The notes under the pieces are model-generated. The model saw only the letters and a list, made by a program, of their open reading frames with translations. It ran no database searches and was not told the origin of the DNA. A stretch of 64,000 bases of DNA from CAWCON01 sp963797185 (GTDB lineage Bacteria > Patescibacteriota > Saccharimonadia > Saccharimonadales > UBA4665): assembly GCA_963797185.1 (NCBI GenBank), contig CAWCON010000001.1:124001-188000 (forward strand), read 5' to 3'. This document shows positions 53,333 to 61,353 of this stretch, piece by piece (the stretch's first letter is position 1; each line of letters opens with the position of its first letter). The translations under genes were made by a program, and so were the position numbers.

Positions 53333-53361
53333 TTGACATAAACACCTATAAATTGTATAAT
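53333..53361 (+). promoter_or_regulatory. Perfect consensus sigma-70 promoter
   Basis: TTGACA (53333-53338) and TATAAT (53356-53361), exactly 17 apart, drive the zinc-protease/RimK operon with a leader of about 60 bases. Confidence 0.92.
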
Positions 53362-53382
53362 GATGTATCTGAAGTTATAGGT
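53344..53382 (+). promoter_or_regulatory. Inverted repeat overlapping the -10 box, candidate operator
   Basis: ACCTATAA (53344-53351) and TTATAGGT (53375-53382) are perfect inverted repeats on either side of the -10 box, spaced 23 bases, as expected for a repressor site. No dedicated regulator lies next to it. Confidence 0.6.
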
Positions 53383-53426
53383 ATTGCATGGCAAAAATAT
53401 AATTAGCAGAAAGACCAGTAAGTAGT

Positions 53427-53894
53427 ATGAAGAAGATACTTGTTACCATAGGACACGCCGAACTAGTAAATTTCCCCGTGCTGGGAATTGCTAATATTCC
53501 GGCGCGTATCGATACTGGCGCGAAGACGTCTTCAATCTGGGCTTCGCAAGTCAAAGAAGTAAATGGGCAACTTGAGTTTGTTCTTTTTGATAAGCACAGT
53601 GAGTTTTATACCGGCGATGTTATTACTACCAGCCAATACGAAGTAAGAAGGATCATTAGTTCGATTGGAGCTGTTGAGCCACGTTATGTCACTAAATTAT
53701 CGATTGTTATTGAAGACAGGAAAATACGTGCCTCATTTACGCTTGCCAATAGAGCGCGGCAGACGTATCCTGTGTTGGTTGGCCGCAATGTCTTAAGAGG
53801 TAAGTTTCTGATTGATGTAAAGCAAGGCCAAGTATTTTTGAAGAAGCAATATAAGCATGTTGAGTCTAAGCAACGTCAATCCGAGGAGTCATAA
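53427..53894 (+). CDS. Retropepsin-like 'ATP-dependent zinc protease' (DUF785 family)
   Basis: A 155-residue protein of the family usually found beside RimK-type ATP-grasp ligases. It contains IPARIDTGAKTSSI, the aspartic-protease-like DTGAKTS motif, and VGRNVLRGKFLIDV near the end. Despite the family name, the fold is retropepsin-like with a catalytic Asp (about residue 33). Its TAA shares a base with the rimK ATG, so they work together, perhaps in editing amino-acid tags made by the ligase. Function in this lineage is unknown. Confidence 0.88.
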   Translation: MKKILVTIGHAELVNFPVLGIANIPARIDTGAKTSSIWASQVKEVNGQLEFVLFDKHSEFYTGDVITTSQYEVRRIISSIGAVEPRYVTKLSIVIEDRKIRASFTLANRARQTYPVLVGRNVLRGKFLIDVKQGQVFLKKQYKHVESKQRQSEES

Positions 53895-54796
53895 TGAGAA
53901 TCATAATCCTATCAAAAGGTCCGGGAAATTACTCTACTAAGCGTTTAAAACAGGAAGCACAAAGCCGAGGGCACGAAGTACGTGTGGTTAATTATGCTCA
54001 GTGCTATATAACAGTCGAGAAGGGGATTCCGCTCGTTCGTTACGAAGGTAATAATTTATCGGATGTCGATGTGATCATTCCTAGGATTGCCTCAAGCCTA
54101 ACATTTTACGGATCAGCTATTGTCCGTCAATTTGAGACGCAAAATGTCTTTACAACTACCAGCTCGATAGCTTTGGTTCGCTCTCGCGACAAGTTACGTT
54201 CTATGCAACTTTTGGCGAAAGCAGGCGTTGGTATTCCTAAGACGGTCTTTGCTAGGGAAACAGCTGATTTAGAGGATGTTCTAGATCAAGTTGGTGGCGC
54301 GCCGGTTATTATTAAAGTTGCCCGCGGGACTCACGGTAAGGGAGTGGTATTAGCTGAAACCCGTAAGGCTGCGATCGCCGTAATGCAGGCATTTTATGTA
54401 GAAGGCGTGAGCTTTCTCGTTCAGGAATATATTGCTGAGAGTGCCGGAAGTGATATCAGAGCATTTGTCGTTAACGGCAAAGTAGTTGCCAGTATGAAAC
54501 GGCAGAGTCTTGATGATGACTTTCGTTCGAACCTTCACCAAGGAGGTGAGGGGAAAGCTATAAAACTCACTGACGAAGAGTATAAGACCGCCCAACGGGC
54601 CGCAAAAGCTATGGGGCTGTCTATTTGCGGTGTTGATATAGTACGATCTGAGCGTGGTCCTCTTGTACTTGAAGTGAATTGTAGCCCAGGATTTAGGATT
54701 GAAACGGTAACAGGGCATAATGTTGCTAATCACATCATAGATTATGTTGAGCAAAATGCTAAAGGCAAACAAAGAAAAGACCGAGTGGGTGCCTAA
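53894..54796 (+). CDS. rimK: RimK-family ATP-grasp ligase
   Basis: An ATP-grasp enzyme that adds glutamate-type residues to a protein or small-molecule carboxylate, as RimK does to ribosomal protein S6. The 300-residue protein has an N-terminal domain with PRIASSLTFYG, the ATP-grasp core with KVARGTHGKGVVL about 140-155, and EVNCSPGFRIETVTG near 258, the metal-binding end. The substrate is unknown. It is coupled to the zinc-protease-like gene (one-base overlap) and overlaps the DUF192 gene. Confidence 0.9.
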   Translation: MRIIILSKGPGNYSTKRLKQEAQSRGHEVRVVNYAQCYITVEKGIPLVRYEGNNLSDVDVIIPRIASSLTFYGSAIVRQFETQNVFTTTSSIALVRSRDKLRSMQLLAKAGVGIPKTVFARETADLEDVLDQVGGAPVIIKVARGTHGKGVVLAETRKAAIAVMQAFYVEGVSFLVQEYIAESAGSDIRAFVVNGKVVASMKRQSLDDDFRSNLHQGGEGKAIKLTDEEYKTAQRAAKAMGLSICGVDIVRSERGPLVLEVNCSPGFRIETVTGHNVANHIIDYVEQNAKGKQRKDRVGA

Positions 54797-55235
54797 AAAG
54801 AAAATATCTTACTTCATTGTTGGATTTTTATTTCTTTTATTATTAATGGGTGGTTTTTGGTACTGGCTTGGTGTCAGGGTACCGACTGACCAAATGCACA
54901 TCAACGGTCATGCATATACGCTACTGGTAGCGTCAACACCTACGACTCAAATGAAAGGGTTAGGCGATCGTCCTTCTCTCAAGATTAATGATGGCATGGT
55001 GTTCCCGTTTAATTCTGCCGCAACGCGGTGTTTTTGGATGAAGGACATGCATTTCCCGATTGATATAATATGGTTAGGTGTACATAAAAGTGTTGTTTAT
55101 ATCGAGGCAAATGTCTCACCCGATACATATCCTGAAGTATTCTGCCCCACTCAACCAGCCCAATACGTTATAGAACTAAATGCAGGTCAAGCTAAAGTCG
55201 CTGGCATAAACATTGGACAAACAGTCTATTTCTAA
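54759..55235 (+). CDS. DUF192-family membrane-anchored protein
   Basis: An about 158-residue protein with one N-terminal helix (about 18-38) and an outer DUF192 domain: VASTPTTQMKGLGDRPSL, MVFPFNSAATRCFWMKDM and PIDIIWLG are the typical stretches. Its function is not established. I chose the ATG at 54759, 38 bases inside rimK, with another possible ATG at 54744. It is co-transcribed with rimK. Confidence 0.8.
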   Translation, partial: LKANKEKTEWVPKKKISYFIVGFLFLLLLMGGFWYWLGVRVPTDQMHINGHAYTLLVASTPTTQMKGLGDRPSLKINDGMVFPFNSAATRCFWMKDMHFPIDIIWLGVHKSVVYIEANVSPDTYPEVFCPTQPAQYVIELNAGQAKVAGINIGQTVYF

Positions 55236-55246
55236 GATGCTCATGC

Positions 55247-55252
55247 TATAGT
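55247..55252 (+). promoter_or_regulatory. Extended -10, leaderless arrangement
   Basis: TGC precedes TATAGT, which ends seven bases before the ATG at 55260. Confidence 0.4.
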
Positions 55253-55259
55253 AAAAAAC

Positions 55260-55763
55260 ATGAATCCTCTTATTATTCTGGGCTTTATAATATTGGCGCC
55301 CATAGCACTTGTAATGCTTTTACGGGTCAATGCCGCCATACTTTTTATGAGCTTATGTGTTGGAGAGGTGTTGGTTCAATATGTTGGCAGTGATGCAACA
55401 TCGTTAATAGCTATTTTTTCTTCACACTCTACGCAGCTCAGCACTAGTACGATAAAAATAGCGTTGCTGTTTGTGCCTGCGATCTTAACGGCTCTTTTTA
55501 TGTTTCATAGTGTTCGTGGTACTCGCCTCATTCTCAATATTATTCCGGCGATAGCAGTAGGTACGTTCACTGCTCTCTTGGTCGAGCCATTGTTGTCAAA
55601 GAGCATGCAAATGACTCTTGAGAAATCAACCATATGGCACCAATTTCTGAATGCACAAACATTAATTGTGGGAGTAGGTGCTCTCGTCAGCCTATTATTT
55701 CTTTGGATTCAACATCACGGTTCTCGTCATAGTGAACACGGTCGTGAATCAAAACGTCGTTGA
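55260..55763 (+). CDS. Membrane protein of unknown function, CvpA-like in size
   Basis: A 167-residue protein with four membrane helices (about 4-32, 66-86, 91-112, 134-152), a basic C-terminus (HGSRHSEHGRESKRR) and no recognised motif. The layout resembles small CvpA-type or other four-helix proteins. It may share the rimK transcript or use the -10 box just before it. Confidence 0.72.
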   Translation: MNPLIILGFIILAPIALVMLLRVNAAILFMSLCVGEVLVQYVGSDATSLIAIFSSHSTQLSTSTIKIALLFVPAILTALFMFHSVRGTRLILNIIPAIAVGTFTALLVEPLLSKSMQMTLEKSTIWHQFLNAQTLIVGVGALVSLLFLWIQHHGSRHSEHGRESKRR

Positions 55764-55851
55764 GGTTGCAATAGGCAGACGTTGACATTTTATATATTTT
55801 ACGGATAATGTAAGGTGTTATTTCGGTATCATAATAACCATACACAAAATC

Positions 55852-55928
55852 GGGCCCATAGCTCAGCCGGTTAGAGCACCTGCCTTTTAAGCAGGGTGTC
55901 GTGGGTTCGAGCCCCACTGGGCCCTCCA
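55852..55928 (+). tRNA. tRNA-Lys (TTT)
   Basis: A 77-base cloverleaf: acceptor GGGCCCA/TGGGCCC, anticodon stem CCTGC/GCAGG with loop CTTTTAA, T arm GTGGG-loop-CCCAC, encoded CCA. The discriminator is U73 rather than the usual A73 of bacterial tRNA-Lys. Confidence 0.94.
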
Positions 55929-55956
55929 AAATGGTAAAGAGTTACCACACACTCAG

Positions 55957-55977
55957 GAGTCTTTTGAGACTCTTTTT
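55957..55977 (+). terminator. Terminator after tRNA-Lys
   Basis: GAGTCT-TTTG-AGACTC hairpin followed by five T. Confidence 0.85.
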
Positions 55978-55979
55978 GT

Positions 55980-55985
55980 TATCAT
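55980..55985 (+). promoter_or_regulatory. -10 box, near-leaderless
   Basis: TATCAT ends eight bases before the ATG at 55994, right after the tRNA-Lys terminator. Confidence 0.4.
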
Positions 55986-55993
55986 AAGTACTT

Positions 55994-56521
55994 ATGGAAC
56001 ACGCATTACATTTAGTTGACCTAGTTGACAAAGATGGTTCTGTGATTGGCGTTAAGAAAAGACGGGATATTCAAAAAGAAACAGACCTATACCATACTAT
56101 TTTCACGATTTTGGTTACTCCTGATAAGAGAATAGTGCTAAGTAAAGTTCCAGATCGCAAGGACTTACCCAATTTATGCAGTGGCTCACTTGGGTGTACT
56201 GTCGCCACTATCAGGAGGCATGAGGAAACATCAGTTGAAGCTAGTTTGCGGTCACTTGAAAATGAACTTTATTTGAGAGATGTTTCGTCAATAAAACTTG
56301 GAGAGTATTTTCAGGTGCTTAACGATGGGCATCAGAAATACATGAGTGTTTATTATGCCGTGCATCCCATACCTGACGATTTTAGCCATACTGATATTGA
56401 AAGCTTACAACTATTGACTCACAATGAGCTAACCAAGGCACTGGAAGAACATCCAAGCTTATTTAGTCCGTCATTTCGTGCTGTATGGGAAAAATATAGC
56501 AAGGATTTGCTGCAAGTTTAG
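55994..56521 (+). CDS. Nudix hydrolase, IDI-like, with degenerate box
   Basis: A 175-residue protein of the Nudix fold, closest in layout to the isopentenyl-diphosphate isomerase/YfcD branch (LVDLVDKDGSVIGVKKRRDI, then SGSLGCTV). The Nudix helix reads RSLENEL where RExxEE is usual, so two of the metal-binding acids are missing. Hydrolysis may be weak or altered. No isoprenoid genes are adjacent. Confidence 0.72.
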   Translation: MEHALHLVDLVDKDGSVIGVKKRRDIQKETDLYHTIFTILVTPDKRIVLSKVPDRKDLPNLCSGSLGCTVATIRRHEETSVEASLRSLENELYLRDVSSIKLGEYFQVLNDGHQKYMSVYYAVHPIPDDFSHTDIESLQLLTHNELTKALEEHPSLFSPSFRAVWEKYSKDLLQV

Positions 56522-56575
56522 TTGCTACAGCTTCCACGATGGCCCTCCATAACGCTTAAGTTCTTAATGCTTTAA

Positions 56576-56911
56576 TTAGTTATTAACCAGTGGGTTTAAT
56601 GGCCTAACTTCCGCTTTTGCACATCCGTATTCTGGCATAACTTGAGGCGCCGTTTGCGCCAAACTCGTAACATTGTCAATACTATCTGCTTCAATGATTG
56701 CATAACCATTGATACTATTATCGTCATGGGTAAAGTCAGTGACCAGAGTTTCGTCTGCAATAACTTTTCCACTCGGCATTAGCGGTGAGCCATCAATAAA
56801 TTTACCTTCCTCTTTCAGGTCATTCATCCAAGTTAATCGATCAGTCACGCTTTGAACTTTTTTGTCTTCAGGAATGTCACCTCCGATAAATAATAATAAA
56901 AACTTAGCCAT
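56576..56911 (-). CDS. YCII-related protein
   Basis: A 111-residue protein matching the YCII/DGPF-like small ferredoxin-fold family: MAKFLLLFIGGD at the start, EGKFIDGSPLMPSGKVI in the middle and GYAIIEADSIDNVTSLAQTAPQ near the end. Such proteins are often single-domain and of unknown role, sometimes linked to sigma factors. No such sigma factor is adjacent. Confidence 0.8.
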   Translation of the reverse strand: MAKFLLLFIGGDIPEDKKVQSVTDRLTWMNDLKEEGKFIDGSPLMPSGKVIADETLVTDFTHDDNSINGYAIIEADSIDNVTSLAQTAPQVMPEYGCAKAEVRPLNPLVNN

Positions 56912-57089
56912 AAATTTCTCCTAAATTATTACCTCATTATTGTAGCAGCGGATATAGCTGTCTCAATCGGCTTCAAATGTTCAAACCAACAATACCTGGT
57001 TTATATTCACGTAACGTAGTTGCCATAGCATTACATATGCTCATTTGTTAACCTGTTTAGTTTGACTGACTACCGTAACTTACAACCAT

Positions 57090-58139
57090 CTAGTTTTCAA
57101 ACCACGCGCCATCCCAGAGAGTAAGTAGACGTTCAAAATATCGTTCATATTGTTTGGCAACAACTTTGGTAGAGAAACGACTAACAGCAAACTTACGTAT
57201 TTGTGCAGGGTCTAGTTTTTTTACCTTTTCCGTAGCTTCTATGAACTCTTTAAGCGTACGGCACCTGTAGCCGTTAAGCCCTTCTATGACATTTTCAGTA
57301 AAACTGCCCCAGTCAGTTGTTATAACTGGCGTACCGCAAAGATTAGCTTCAGCACTAACACCCTCAAACGGGCCAATATAGATAGTTGGGGCAAAAACAG
57401 CCGTAGCTCGACTCATCAACCTACCTCTTTCCTTAGGCCCGACCACTCCTACGTATTCACCGTATCCCGAAAACTCACCCTGTCCTGCAACTACTAATCG
57501 TTTGCCTAACTTTTTGCATACCTGCTGGGCTATTCGCCAACCTTTGCGATCAATTAAACGGCCAATGAACAAATAATAGTCTTCTTTTTTTGCAGAAAAT
57601 GGAAAGTCTTCTACTTCAAAGTAATTAGGTATAACGGCATCCTGCCAGCGACCATCTGTCTTGTTGTCCTTCCCATACATAGCGTGCATCCAAGCGTAGC
57701 TTTCAAATACCCTGAACTCTGCAAAAACGTAGTCGTAGCCGATACCAAACTCAACAGTCATATTACTTGGAAAGGTATCTGCGATAGGCTTCACTGGATA
57801 ACTCGTAATGATGCAGATGAAATCTTTGGGTTGGATTCGTGTGGCCATGTGTTGGATAACACTTTGGTTAAAAACTGGCCAGATAGGATACTCAGGGTCA
57901 AACTTCACTTTTAAGTAATCTTCGGGGCCATTAAAACCGAAGGATGCTTGATCGGTCTTTGTGATGCAGGTGATCAATTCACTGACGTCAGCTTCATTCT
58001 CCTCCGATGCGTAGAGAAGCACTTCATGCCCTCTTGCTTTCATCATATTACAGAACTTACGAACCTTTTGCGTATAGGCACAAGTCGAATATGCTTTAGT
58101 TGTTTGCGTGTGAGGTTCAGAAATCACATGGAATCGCAT
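57090..58139 (-). CDS. GT4-type glycosyltransferase
   Basis: A 349-residue GT-B glycosyltransferase. The donor half includes FIGRLIDRKGWRIAQQVC and FEGVSAEANLCGTPVITTDWG, with the E-x7-E motif near 258-266. The N-terminal half starts MRFHVISEPHTQ with a His typical of sucrose- or mannose-type GT4 enzymes. Donor and acceptor are unknown. It stands alone between YCII and the Vgb-like gene. Confidence 0.85.
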   Translation of the reverse strand: MRFHVISEPHTQTTKAYSTCAYTQKVRKFCNMMKARGHEVLLYASEENEADVSELITCITKTDQASFGFNGPEDYLKVKFDPEYPIWPVFNQSVIQHMATRIQPKDFICIITSYPVKPIADTFPSNMTVEFGIGYDYVFAEFRVFESYAWMHAMYGKDNKTDGRWQDAVIPNYFEVEDFPFSAKKEDYYLFIGRLIDRKGWRIAQQVCKKLGKRLVVAGQGEFSGYGEYVGVVGPKERGRLMSRATAVFAPTIYIGPFEGVSAEANLCGTPVITTDWGSFTENVIEGLNGYRCRTLKEFIEATEKVKKLDPAQIRKFAVSRFSTKVVAKQYERYFERLLTLWDGAWFEN

Positions 58140-58294
58140 GGGTTAATCTTTCGTAGTCCGTTTATCTATCCATCTAGCTCTGACCAATTATATCAACAAC
58201 AAATAACTCTTGAACGACTTATATCAGTGCCCTTGTGGTCGTTCTTCCATTAAGGTTGTGCTTAATAATCTTAACTGATAGAATACAAATATAG

Positions 58295-59836
58295 TTGGGA
58301 CGGATGATACAAAAACTGAGATACCTAAAACGAACTCCTGTAATAGTAATTGCTATTTTACTGCTTTGCTTAGTAAGCGCTCCTAAAGTATTCGCCTCTC
58401 CATCAATTAGTGAATTTAATATTACTTCCGGGTCAGAGCCATTTGGCATTACTGAAGGTGCCGATGGAAATATCTGGTTTGCTGATAGAGCTAACAATAC
58501 GATAGGTGAAATGACGTCAAGTGGTATTTTGCTTAATGAATATACCGTGCCTACCTCCAGTGCTGGACTTTTCGAGATTACTACAGGCTCAGATGGAAAT
58601 GTATGGTTCACGGAAGATGCTAACAAGATTGGAAAAATAACTCCGAGTGGTGTTATAACTGAATATTCCACTGGGCTCAGTAGCAATGCGCAACCGCAAT
58701 ATATTACCGATGGTGCCGATGGCAATGTCTGGTTTTCTGAACTAAATTATGGTAAAGTGGGTAAAATAACTCCCAGTGGGACTATTACCGAATACGCTAT
58801 TCCAGGGGCAATGGCAACCACACTTGGCGGTATAACAAGTGGACCCAATGGTAATGTCTGGGTGACTAATGATGGCGCAATAGATGAGATCACACCTAGC
58901 GGAACAGTAACAAGCTTTTCTACAGGATCAGTTGACGCAAATGTTATTATCGCTGGTCCAGACGGAAATTTATGGTTTAACGACTGGAATCATGCCCTAA
59001 TTGCTAAAATGACGCCCACAGGCACCATAACTACCTATACCACACCAACTGATTCTAATTATTATGGTATGGGAGCGGGCCCTGATGGAAATGTTTGGTT
59101 TAGCGATAGCTTCAACAATGAAATCGGCGTAGTAACTCCTTCAGGCACCGTCACAGAGTATCCTACTCCCAATACAAGTTCCGGGCCGGCAGGTATAACA
59201 AGTGGACCCAATGGCAATGTCTGGTTTGCCGAACAAGGCACTGATATAATCGGTGAAATTAATTTAAACCTGCCAGTCACCACGTCAACATTAGCTAATG
59301 CTGTTAACGCAGCAAACGTAGTCGTGACTACTCCGAACAGCACTAACATAACCTGTTCTACCGCCGTAAAGGAGACCAGCCTAGCTAAGCAAGACAGCAG
59401 CTACAGTTATCCATTGGGACTTATCAATCTATGCTTTAATACTCCGACAACCAATAACCAGGTGAACGTTACTTTTGTCACTAACTTAACTCCATTTCAA
59501 GTTGTGGCCAGAGATTTTAATTCAGCTACTCAGACTTATGTAACTATTCCTGGATCAACCATTACCGAAACAACTCACAATGGGCAACCAGCTCTAGAAC
59601 TTACCTATACTGTCGCTGATAATGGACCATTAGATTCTAATAGTGCGACCGGTTATGTTACTGACCCCGTAGGCTTAGCGGTACCTAACGCATCCACTGC
59701 ATCCTCAACTCCCGATACGGGCTATGGTTCACCACATAGCAACGAATTAGTAGTGGCTATGCTAGTAACGGGTTTTGTCAGTCTTGTCTTTGGGCTATTT
59801 ATCTACAGAAGAAGTTTTACTGGTTCGAAGCAATAG
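58295..59836 (+). CDS. Seven-bladed Vgb-like propeller with sortase-like tail
   Basis: A 513-residue secreted protein. A signal peptide (about 12-34) is followed by a propeller with seven clear blades, each ending in a variant of PDGNVWF (streptogramin lyase/Vgb family), to about residue 325. A further 130-residue domain with one Cys pair follows. The C-terminal 42 residues begin TPDTGYG, contain one membrane helix, and end in Arg/Arg and Lys, like an LPXTG sorting signal. It is likely anchored at the cell surface. Streptogramin lyase activity is not implied. Confidence 0.82.
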   Translation: MGRMIQKLRYLKRTPVIVIAILLLCLVSAPKVFASPSISEFNITSGSEPFGITEGADGNIWFADRANNTIGEMTSSGILLNEYTVPTSSAGLFEITTGSDGNVWFTEDANKIGKITPSGVITEYSTGLSSNAQPQYITDGADGNVWFSELNYGKVGKITPSGTITEYAIPGAMATTLGGITSGPNGNVWVTNDGAIDEITPSGTVTSFSTGSVDANVIIAGPDGNLWFNDWNHALIAKMTPTGTITTYTTPTDSNYYGMGAGPDGNVWFSDSFNNEIGVVTPSGTVTEYPTPNTSSGPAGITSGPNGNVWFAEQGTDIIGEINLNLPVTTSTLANAVNAANVVVTTPNSTNITCSTAVKETSLAKQDSSYSYPLGLINLCFNTPTTNNQVNVTFVTNLTPFQVVARDFNSATQTYVTIPGSTITETTHNGQPALELTYTVADNGPLDSNSATGYVTDPVGLAVPNASTASSTPDTGYGSPHSNELVVAMLVTGFVSLVFGLFIYRRSFTGSKQ

Positions 59837-59854
59837 ACTGTAAGTCTGTTGAAT

Positions 59855-60085
59855 CTATGCCCGAAAACCTAAAGACCTAAGGGCGATGGAGCTAGCTTTA
59901 ATCATTCTCTCTCCTAAAGACGGAGGCTCTATGTAATTACCGAGCTCTACTTCAAATTGCTTTATCTCAGTGCCACCATGTGATTTGTATCGTATATATT
60001 CGTCGAGTACAGCTTCACGAGAGGGTTCTGGGATAATTACGGAGTTGTAACTACTATTCTCATTTTCTATTGAATTTTCACTCAT
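59855..60085 (-). CDS. Small acidic protein, unknown
   Basis: A 76-residue frame beginning MSENSIENENSSYNSV, with Glu- and Ser-rich N-terminus and a helical C-terminal part (SLGERMIKASSIALRS). No family or membrane helix. It is convergent with the propeller gene. It may be real because no other gene covers this stretch, but support is limited. Confidence 0.5.
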   Translation of the reverse strand: MSENSIENENSSYNSVIIPEPSREAVLDEYIRYKSHGGTEIKQFEVELGNYIEPPSLGERMIKASSIALRSLGFRA

Positions 60086-60205
60086 AATTTAATAATTATC
60101 TACGATTATCTTTAATTTTCCAAATAAGACAGTTCTTGCTAATCTAGGGTTGATCGTTCAGAGCCCTACATATTATTGTCGGTGTCGTTTGATGGCCAAT
60201 ATATT

Positions 60206-60232
60206 AAAACACCGCTGATTAAGCGGTGTTTT
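60206..60232 (-). terminator. Terminator of the 60-residue gene
   Basis: AAAACACCGC and GCGGTGTTTT pair with a seven-base loop; the T run on either strand makes it usable in both directions. It lies 20 bases past the stop at 60252. Confidence 0.85.
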
Positions 60233-60251
60233 AACTCTTTAAGCCTGTTGC

Positions 60252-60434
60252 TTAATTGTGATGCACGAGCCATACGAACACACCGGTTGATATAATCACC
60301 AATGCGTAAAATAGGCCAAGCCCAACTGGAGAGCCCCAGCTAAACCACGAACCCCACGCGCGCCAGTTGTTCAGGGGGAAATTCTCTTCACGATGTTTCT
60401 TGTGAATTGACGCTAGATTTTCTTTCTCATCCAT
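60252..60434 (-). CDS. Small single-helix membrane protein
   Basis: A 60-residue protein with a charged N-terminus (MDEKENLASIHKKHREEN), two Trp-rich turns (WRAWGSWFSWGSP) and one membrane helix about 37-56. No family is recognised. A terminator follows, so it is an independent unit. Confidence 0.65.
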   Translation of the reverse strand: MDEKENLASIHKKHREENFPLNNWRAWGSWFSWGSPVGLGLFYALVIISTGVFVWLVHHN

Positions 60435-60663
60435 AACTTCATCCTTCCTGACTTAATTGTAAAAAGCTAGAGCTATCGACCGTTGCTGCTAACTGCTCTT
60501 TCAGTGAAACCACGATCCCCTTATGCCGTGAGCGGTGACAGGACCATGTGAAGTGGGTTTATATCGATATTATAATAGCATTACGATGCAATAAATGATT
60601 CATAACTCACCTAATCATAACAAGGTTGTACGCGGCAAGAAGGCTTTTGGTAAAATACTTAAT

Positions 60664-61008
60664 ATGTCAGTAATTGATGATTACCTTGAAGAAATTAACA
60701 TCTTACAGAGAACTGAACTTGAACGAATACGTAGAATTGTCATTCAAAGGGTTCCTGATGCTGAGGAGGTTATAAGTTATGGTATGCCAGCATTTAAATA
60801 TAATGGAAAATACCTCATTGGTTTCGCTGTATTTAAGAACCACCTGAGTTTATTTCCTACGGCTGGTCCGATAGAAGCACTAAAAGAAAGGCTAAATGGT
60901 TTTAAGCTATCAAAAGGAACAATTCAGTTTACAGTCGATAATCACATTTCTGAGCCAATGATCAAAAAAATAATAGATATACGCATAGCAAACATCGAAG
61001 GGCCTTAA
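60664..61008 (+). CDS. DUF1801/YdhG-like protein
   Basis: A 114-residue protein of the DUF1801 (YdhG/YjhG-like) family: EVISYGMPAFKYNGKYLIGFAVFKNHLSLFP is the characteristic stretch, followed by KGTIQFTVDNHISEPMIKKI. The start at ATG 60664 is chosen; an earlier in-frame ATG at 60595 would add 23 residues without similarity. Function is not established. Confidence 0.85.
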   Translation: MSVIDDYLEEINILQRTELERIRRIVIQRVPDAEEVISYGMPAFKYNGKYLIGFAVFKNHLSLFPTAGPIEALKERLNGFKLSKGTIQFTVDNHISEPMIKKIIDIRIANIEGP

Positions 61009-61061
61009 ACATCTAGTACATACCGTTGCTATATTATCGGTAGAGATATATGTTAATAAGC

Positions 61062-61283
61062 ATGGAAAATAATCAAAGTTGCTGGGAATATATAAAAGGA
61101 AATAGAATCGTACAAGCCGGGGTTGGATTACTTGCCGTTGGAGCCGGTACGGAAGTTACGTCATTTTTAATCGGCAACAGTCCTCTAGAAGTAAGCGGAT
61201 GGGCAGTAGCTATGACTGGGTGTTTAATTGCGGGGCGAAGGCCCTCGCTGAGCAGTGGTCAATATCGATCACCTGAACTATAG
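61062..61283 (+). CDS. Small membrane protein, unknown
   Basis: A 73-residue protein with two short hydrophobic segments (about 18-35 and 43-57) and a basic, polar end. No family is recognised. I prefer the ATG at 61062 (MENNQSCWEY) over the one at 61050. It follows the DUF1801 gene by about 50 bases. Confidence 0.55.
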   Translation: MENNQSCWEYIKGNRIVQAGVGLLAVGAGTEVTSFLIGNSPLEVSGWAVAMTGCLIAGRRPSLSSGQYRSPEL

Positions 61284-61353
61284 TCGTATTAGTTCGTACT
61301 GGATAACTAAGCCAGCTTAGGCTTCAAGAAACAATTAGTGATATTTTCAAAAT

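Noticed and set aside
58219..58725. A 168-residue minus-strand frame opposite the propeller gene
   Set aside because: It lies antisense to the repeated propeller blades and its sequence follows from the repeats; no ribosome site or family motif is present.
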